NCBI RefSeq assembly: GCF_037975245.1
Contig: NC_092573.1
Location: 20,167,765 to 20,231,764, forward strand
Origin: Apostichopus japonicus
Taxonomy: Eukaryota > Echinodermata > Holothuroidea > Aspidochirotida > Stichopodidae
Reading direction: 5' to 3'
DNA: 64,000 bases
Position numbers and translations under genes: made by a program. The first letter of the stretch is position 1, and each line of letters begins with the position of its first letter. Below, in pieces: positions 58,970 through 64,000 of the stretch. The notes beneath the pieces are model-generated. The model was given only the letters and a program-made list of their open reading frames with translations. It searched no databases and was not told the DNA's origin.

Positions 58970-59456
58970 CCGAAATGTTCCCCGACGACTCGGTCGAGTT
59001 CAAGACCAGCCACAGTTGGTTCCATATAGCACAATTCTACAATTTTTTAAGGCGTCCATACACACACACGCGTTATGATAGACCATATATAGTATTTATA
59101 TAGATACATTAGTGAGAGAGGAAAAATGGAAACGTCAAAAATGGAGTTGTCGATGTAAGGGGTAGGGTGAGGCGCACACCCCTTCCGTAATCCTTGATCT
59201 GTCACTGGCTACCTGTGTATATAAAAGGGATCAGCGCTTTAACTATGACTGTTCCTCTTTCTCTTCCCGAGGTCTTGGCTATCTTCTACTCCCTCCTTTC
59301 TCCTTTTTCCCTCTTTTTTTCTTTTTCTTTTCCCTTCCTTCCTCTCCTCCTTTTCTTTTTTTCCCCCTCCTTTTCCCTTTTTTCTTCTCTTTTTTTCTCT
59401 CCTCTTTTCCTACCCGGGGGGCGCGCGCCCCCAACGCCCCCCCCTGGATACGCACC
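58970..59456 (-). repeat. Dispersed repeat with polypyrimidine block, copy 2 (inverted)
   Basis: The inverted counterpart of 7250-7715: GTTCCCCGACGACTCGGTCG, AAATGGAAACGTCAAAAATG, GGGTAGGGTGAGGCGCACAC, then a 130-bp C/T-only tract. It ends CCCTGGATACGCACCTG, which resembles a CAGGTGCGTATCC element terminus. The full family may therefore be another GGCGTAT-ended element, missing its end at the 7250 copy. Confidence 0.6.
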
Positions 59457-59670
59457 TGATATATGTAGTGCTAGCTTGTAGTCGAGTAATCGAAACTTAG
59501 GGTTTGAGCGCGATTAATCGAACTTCCAAAGTGTTATCGCGACTACTGGCGATTAATCGATTACGACTATATTGAGGTGTTTTTTATCAACTAAAAGTGC
59601 AAAAGAAAATGTATTCCATATAAATGTCACACTATCTATGAGAATATCTTTTTAAATAGCAACTCATGAA

Positions 59671-59949
59671 ATCTGCTTCAGAATTAGTCGTTCCGAATCT
59701 TCCATGCGTTTTGGAATGTTTCATACATTATTATTGTCATGCATGAGCTACAAGCCATTGACTACGAGCACTCACAGTCTATACTGAAAACAATTACCCG
59801 TATATTATAATCTGCTTCAGAATTTAGTCGTTCCGAATCTTCCATGCGTTTTGGAATGTTTCATACATTATTATTGCCATGCATGAGCTACAAGCCATTG
59901 ACTATGAGCACGCACAGTCTGTACTGAAAACAATTACCCGTATATTATA
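59671..59949 (+). repeat. 139-bp tandem duplication
   Basis: Two nearly identical head-to-tail copies (59671-59809 and 59810-59949) start at ATCTGCTTCAGAAT and end CAATTACCCGTATATTATAA. They differ by only a few substitutions, so the duplication is recent. No coding potential was seen. Confidence 0.9.
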
Positions 59950-60688
59950 ATATGATGCAATTGCTTTCAGCATGTGTGTATCTCTTTGTAAAATGTATGT
60001 TGATATTGTCCTTTACCCAGACATACTTTTGACGGTCTCGATTATTCAAAAGAATTTGAAGAAGAAAAAAATATATATTCGTATACACAATGCGTAGGAG
60101 TTTCCAATGTTTTCCTTGTCTATACTGTGAAACGGGAATCGAATTTCTCATGATATACTGTAATGAGATTGCGCAGTCGTGACTTTCCTCTGTATTGTCA
60201 GGGAGGGAATTGAGAGCGTTAGGCCCATTACAGGCACATCATACAGAGAGCCATCATAACTATAAAACAAAACAACCAAACATCAACAACAACAATAGAC
60301 AAACTGACATACATATGAAAACAACAACAACAATAAATGAAAAACAAAGAGATAGTTCGACTACTAAAATCGAAGTATATGTTAGAGCCATAGAAATTGA
60401 TTAGGATGTTTAGGGCCAATCTAAAACAGAGGGCGCTATACCAGAAATATATATGCATGAAAAACGACAGGGCAATATGTATTGGTAAACTTTGAACCAC
60501 TACTAATTCCACTTCAGGTCAATTCCAGAAACCACAGAGTACAATATTGTAGTAGTGTAACATACAATTAGCATATCGTCAGATTTAAATTTGGTTGTCA
60601 TGAAAACGGTATATTTTATCATCAAACGACTTTTGTTTTTGCATTGCACCATGTAGTTGTCAATGTAATAATGTTCTCAAAGTGATAT

Positions 60689-60835
60689 CATTACGCAGAT
60701 CTTGCCTACAAGAAAATCCGTCCTAGATACCACACTTTTTCCGTAAAAAGTAATGAGCCATTGGTCGGGTAGGTCGGGTAGGGAAAAAGTGGGGTATCTA
60801 TGGCGGATTTTCTTATAAACAAGATCTGCGTAATG
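60689..60835. repeat. 147-bp foldback (inverted repeat) element
   Basis: The arms begin CATTACGCAGATCTTG and end CAAGATCTGCGTAATG. The pairing continues through AAGAAAATCCG/CGGATTTTCTT and GATACC.CACTTTTTCC on both sides. The stem is about 55 bp with a short loop containing GGTCGGGTAGGTCGGGTAGG. The structure is that of a small palindromic MITE. No convincing target duplication was seen. Confidence 0.75.
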
Positions 60836-61891
60836 TGGAAATCAGCACGGAGCTGACTGAGTTTCAATTATAACTAAACTTACACGAAAGACAGAGACAT
60901 GGTCTTAAAACAAAGAAGAAGAAACATCACAGGTATAAGCAATCTGTGACAATAATATCCAAGATATGTGCAGTAGCCCTAAACAATATTTCGTTAGCTA
61001 TTTTGTCAATACATCCCAGCATGCACCACAAGACCACTGTAGTTGTAGTTCTGTTTTAGAGAAAATAATAGTTTTCCAAATGATTGCGTATAGCGTATAT
61101 GTGTTAGACGTTTTGACCTCGTGTAGATTAGAGCCTACCGTACAGTTCCATAGCGAACTTACTCGACCTATACTTATAAGTAACACTTGTAATGGACGAT
61201 ACTTCACTGTAAAACCCAACCGGTAGATGAGCTTTCTGAACAAGGGTTATGACAGTCAGGATGACTCAATAATGTTAAAATAAGCGTTACAACATGATTT
61301 ACGTAAGTTTTACGCGGAAACGTAGATCAACGTATGAAGATATCGTTGTTTCAACTTGTGATGGTCGAGTATCAAAACATTTCTACATGAAAACGACTGG
61401 AAAGAGAAGACTGTGCGTATTTGCAACAAAATTACCGGTAAGTGATCGCTCGCGCGCGTATATCGACTAAGTAGATAGCATACGTCAGGGGCCAGCTTTT
61501 CCAAGTCTTGGATGATTTACGGTTCGTATTTAGAATGATTAATGCTCAATACAGTAATGATATTCGCAAAGATGCGACTGAATCTGAAATATGTTGTTAA
61601 TATTAGCCCAAGTCAAAGTTTAAAACTTGCAGCATGAAATTATATGCGTGATTGAATTGGATTAGAAAAGTTACTATTTCAACAGCCTAGCCTACAACAT
61701 TTATAAGCTCCATTTCACGTTGAACGTAGGCTGTGCATTAGGTTAGGCTATAGAGCTTTACAGATAGGCCTAACCATTAACAGTTGCGCAGTGTGAGACA
61801 AAGGAGTAAAACATTCGGTTCATCAGCATGAGCTCATGTGGTTAATACATGGTACTGATTAGCAAATTTGAATGAGGAATAATTTAGAGAT

Positions 61892-62167
61892 ATGGTTGTT
61901 ATGATTGGCAGTGATAGTGGTCATTCTGTACTAGCAAATATACAAACTATTATTGTTGATAAAAACAATGGATGGCTTGTAGTAAAATTGCATAAATCTA
62001 TTTTTCAGAGCCACATTGGAGCATACAAAGTGACAGAGACTGAAAACTATGATCAAGTAGTTTGTCCAGGTAATCTTAAAGATTACTACCCTCTAACTTC
62101 CTACACTATGAGAGAAGCTAAAGTGGTTGTGTTAAAACACTCTGTAGATATACATGAAGAACAATAG
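61892..62167 (+). CDS. C-terminal-like fragment of an uncharacterised multicopy protein
   Basis: An open stretch of 91 codons ending in TAG. The pattern 'GWLVVKLHKSIFQSHIGAYKV..TENYDQVVCPGNLKDYYPLTSYTM...KVVVLKHSVDI' resembles the C-terminal segment (FFVVK...HxxAYxV...LxDxxPLxxY...LKxxxxI) of uncharacterised proteins present in many copies in fish and invertebrate genomes. It lies just upstream of the SAMD3-like fragments, and in my recollection the two often neighbour each other. The start codon is uncertain and an upstream exon is likely. Function unknown. Confidence 0.4.
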   Translation: MVVMIGSDSGHSVLANIQTIIVDKNNGWLVVKLHKSIFQSHIGAYKVTETENYDQVVCPGNLKDYYPLTSYTMREAKVVVLKHSVDIHEEQ

Positions 62168-62472
62168 GAGTTACCCTAAGTTGAGTTGTCTGTGATAAAG
62201 CATGAGCCTTACTAAACGTTGAAAGATGCAGTACTTGGATGACATTTACATGCAAAATTTCTACTCATGCAAGTAGCCAAGAGTAGATGTACAGTAGATC
62301 AGCTGCCATACTGCATATTTATGCAGTGCATTTGGTATACTGCAGCTGAATGGGTTGTTGCACTTACTGCTAAAATATTACTATGTGGTACAGTACTGTA
62401 ATTCTAATGGGAGTGTACGAAACGATATAGCCAGCTTCTAACTCACTTACATTGTTCTCTTTTCATGCATAG

Positions 62473-63641
62473 GATTGCTCAGAAATTGATACTATGTACA
62501 AATTGAGGGTAGTGTTGTCACCAAAGGACATTCAGAAGGTGTCCCTTGAGCAACGTCCAGAGTCTGTTGAAAACCTTATGGAAACTTTGAAAGATAAGTT
62601 AAGCCTTGAAGGCAGTTTCTAAACGTTTACATCTAAACGTTAACCCAAGGAAGCGCTCCTACCCTGGAACGTCTTCATCAAAACACAAAAAACCAAAGAG
62701 AGCAGAAATAAATTACTTACCAGACATTCCAATTGGAGAAGATGCAACAAGTATGGAGTCTTATTGAGAAAACTTTTGCACAGAAGTTCAAAAGAGAAAC
62801 AGGGACATGGACAGATTAAAAAAATGATGATAAGGACCTATGCATACCGTAGACAGGACCTGGTCTTAAATGCGCCAGCCGTCAACGAAATGGTAGAAAG
62901 ATGCCCGCCTTATTTCTTCCCAGTGAAGTAAGTTCCTTAATTGTTCATTAATTTATTGGGGGTGCTGTCTCCTTCACTAAAATTGGACATTTTGCTTTGT
63001 ATTTTTCATGATATAGTAGCTGCAGTGTATAATGAGTAATAAAAGTAATCACAGTGGGTGATTAGTGTTAGAGATGTTTTATTTCTTATGTATAAAATTT
63101 TGGTAAAATACAGAAAAAAAGAGATACAAAGTATGTGGTCTGAATATGGTGCAGCAGGGTGATCTGATCAGTAATTAGCATTTTAAGCATTTTTTAGCAT
63201 TAGTAATTAGTATTTTTTAACCCATGGATGTCAGTCACCATTACTTATTTTGTTTGTCACTAATATCTGCACTAAATACCTGTAAAATTAGTTTATAACT
63301 GTATATTATAGATGGTCTTACCCAGGATTCCGATTGGCAGTTGACTACCATCGACAAATGCACTTACAAGTTGCATTTATACTCTCACCTTGGAAATGGC
63401 TTTCTATAATATTGCTACCTGGCAAAAGGGAGCCATCTTCTTTTCATATGGCAAACTTAACTAAATATTGTTTTCTACATTTCTCATTTTATTCTTTCAG
63501 TTGAAGGCTGAGTTTTCGAGGTTAAGCAACCTTGCTCTGGACAGCAGTTTCTTTTCTTCACTAGACCAACACCTTGACAGAATGGTGGAAATATTGTCAA
63601 CCAGACAAAAGTTTCAGAACTTGTTTCACTTTGAGACAGGG
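62473..63641 (+). pseudogene. Broken SAMD3-like multicopy family gene
   Basis: It has several pieces. 62494-62622 reads 'MYKLRVVLSPKDIQKVSLEQ...' and stops early where family members continue. 62642-62823 reads 'KHKKPKRAEINYLPDIPIGED' (the KKPKRAEVNFLPxxPxGED block of the family), with an in-frame TGA at 62766. A frame change in an A7 run at 62818-62824 follows. 62824-62922 reads 'YRRQDLVLNAPAVNEMVERC', and an exon at 63501-63641 starts 'LKAEFSRLSNLALDSSFFSS'. A stretch between the first two pieces is missing and their frames differ. The protein role of the family is unknown. The stop, the frameshift and the deletion suggest a pseudogene or assembly errors. Confidence 0.55.
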
Positions 63642-64000
63642 GTAGGCTATATAACTCATTCTGTAGTGTATGGTATGATCAGATAATACAAGAGCTCATT
63701 CATCTATATTCTTGTTTTAGCAATACTTAAAATACAGTAAATAAGAGTACATACTTTTTATTAGAAATTACCTTGTGACAATTTAACAGTTACATTTTGC
63801 ATTGTGTGTACAATATTACATGCAAAACTAGCATAAAGGTATGCTGTATTTGCCCCAAATATACCAGAAATTCAAATATGGTCACCTTTGGTCAAAATTC
63901 TTACACTGTTTTTATTACCACCTTGGAGGAAATTTACTTTAATTTTGGTTTGTTTCATTTTTGCATTCTACTGTATATGTTAACAACACCATTGGTTTAT
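63642..64000. other. Intron or flanking sequence, nothing recognised
   Basis: It follows a donor-like GGG|GTAGGC at 63642 and is AT-rich. A further exon of the SAMD3-like copy may lie beyond the window edge. Confidence 0.3.

Noticed and set aside
58749-59456. One large element from CAGGCGTGTAGC to GCACCTG
   Set aside because: The flanking 8-mers (AATTCGAA and ATATATGT) do not match, and the interior is a join of two different repeats. More likely two abutting or nested fragments.

Overview
This is a eukaryotic, AT-rich, intron- and repeat-dense window. The gene set and the TTAGGG-type repeat point to an animal. The divergent BAK-like and HNMT-like genes, the tRNA-derived SINE and the many short hAT-like elements suggest a marine invertebrate, possibly a non-chordate deuterostome such as an echinoderm. 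The species assignment is inference. All gene calls come from splice-junction reading (GT/AG sites with matching phases) and remembered family patterns; no search was run.

Layout. (1) 0.96-2.5 kb: two decayed LINE fragments and a two-exon minus-strand fragment of an uncharacterised multicopy (SAMD3-like) protein family. (2) 2.5-9.5 kb: no gene recognised, several short transposons, then a promoter with an E2F site and a CCAAT box. (3) 9534-27939, plus strand: a complete 18-exon TICRR/Treslin gene, 1,822 codons, the origin-firing factor that links CDK to TOPBP1. Its introns hold telomere-like repeats, a hairpin minisatellite, a hAT element and a 660-bp GTA microsatellite. (4) 28-38.7 kb: no gene recognised; transposons and a 153-bp satellite with higher-order structure. 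(5) 43280-38828, minus strand: a complete 263-aa multidomain BCL-2 family gene, BAK/BAX-like, with an unusual BH3 and BH1. (6) 53397-47508, minus strand: a complete three-exon HNMT-like methyltransferase of 293 aa whose substrate pocket differs from histamine N-methyltransferase. (7) 53.4-61.9 kb: repeats only. (8) 61.9-63.6 kb, plus strand: a broken member of the same SAMD3-like family as at the left end, with an intron at about the same place.

The genes are independent animal genes and do not form an operon or pathway, though TICRR (replication checkpoint) and the BAK-like gene (apoptosis) both belong to cell-cycle and stress biology. The strongest non-gene signal is a group of short hAT-type elements sharing CAnnGGCGTAG-like ends. 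Six of them, plus one element with different ends, are flanked by perfect 8-bp target duplications, and several elements share an internal ~100-bp core.
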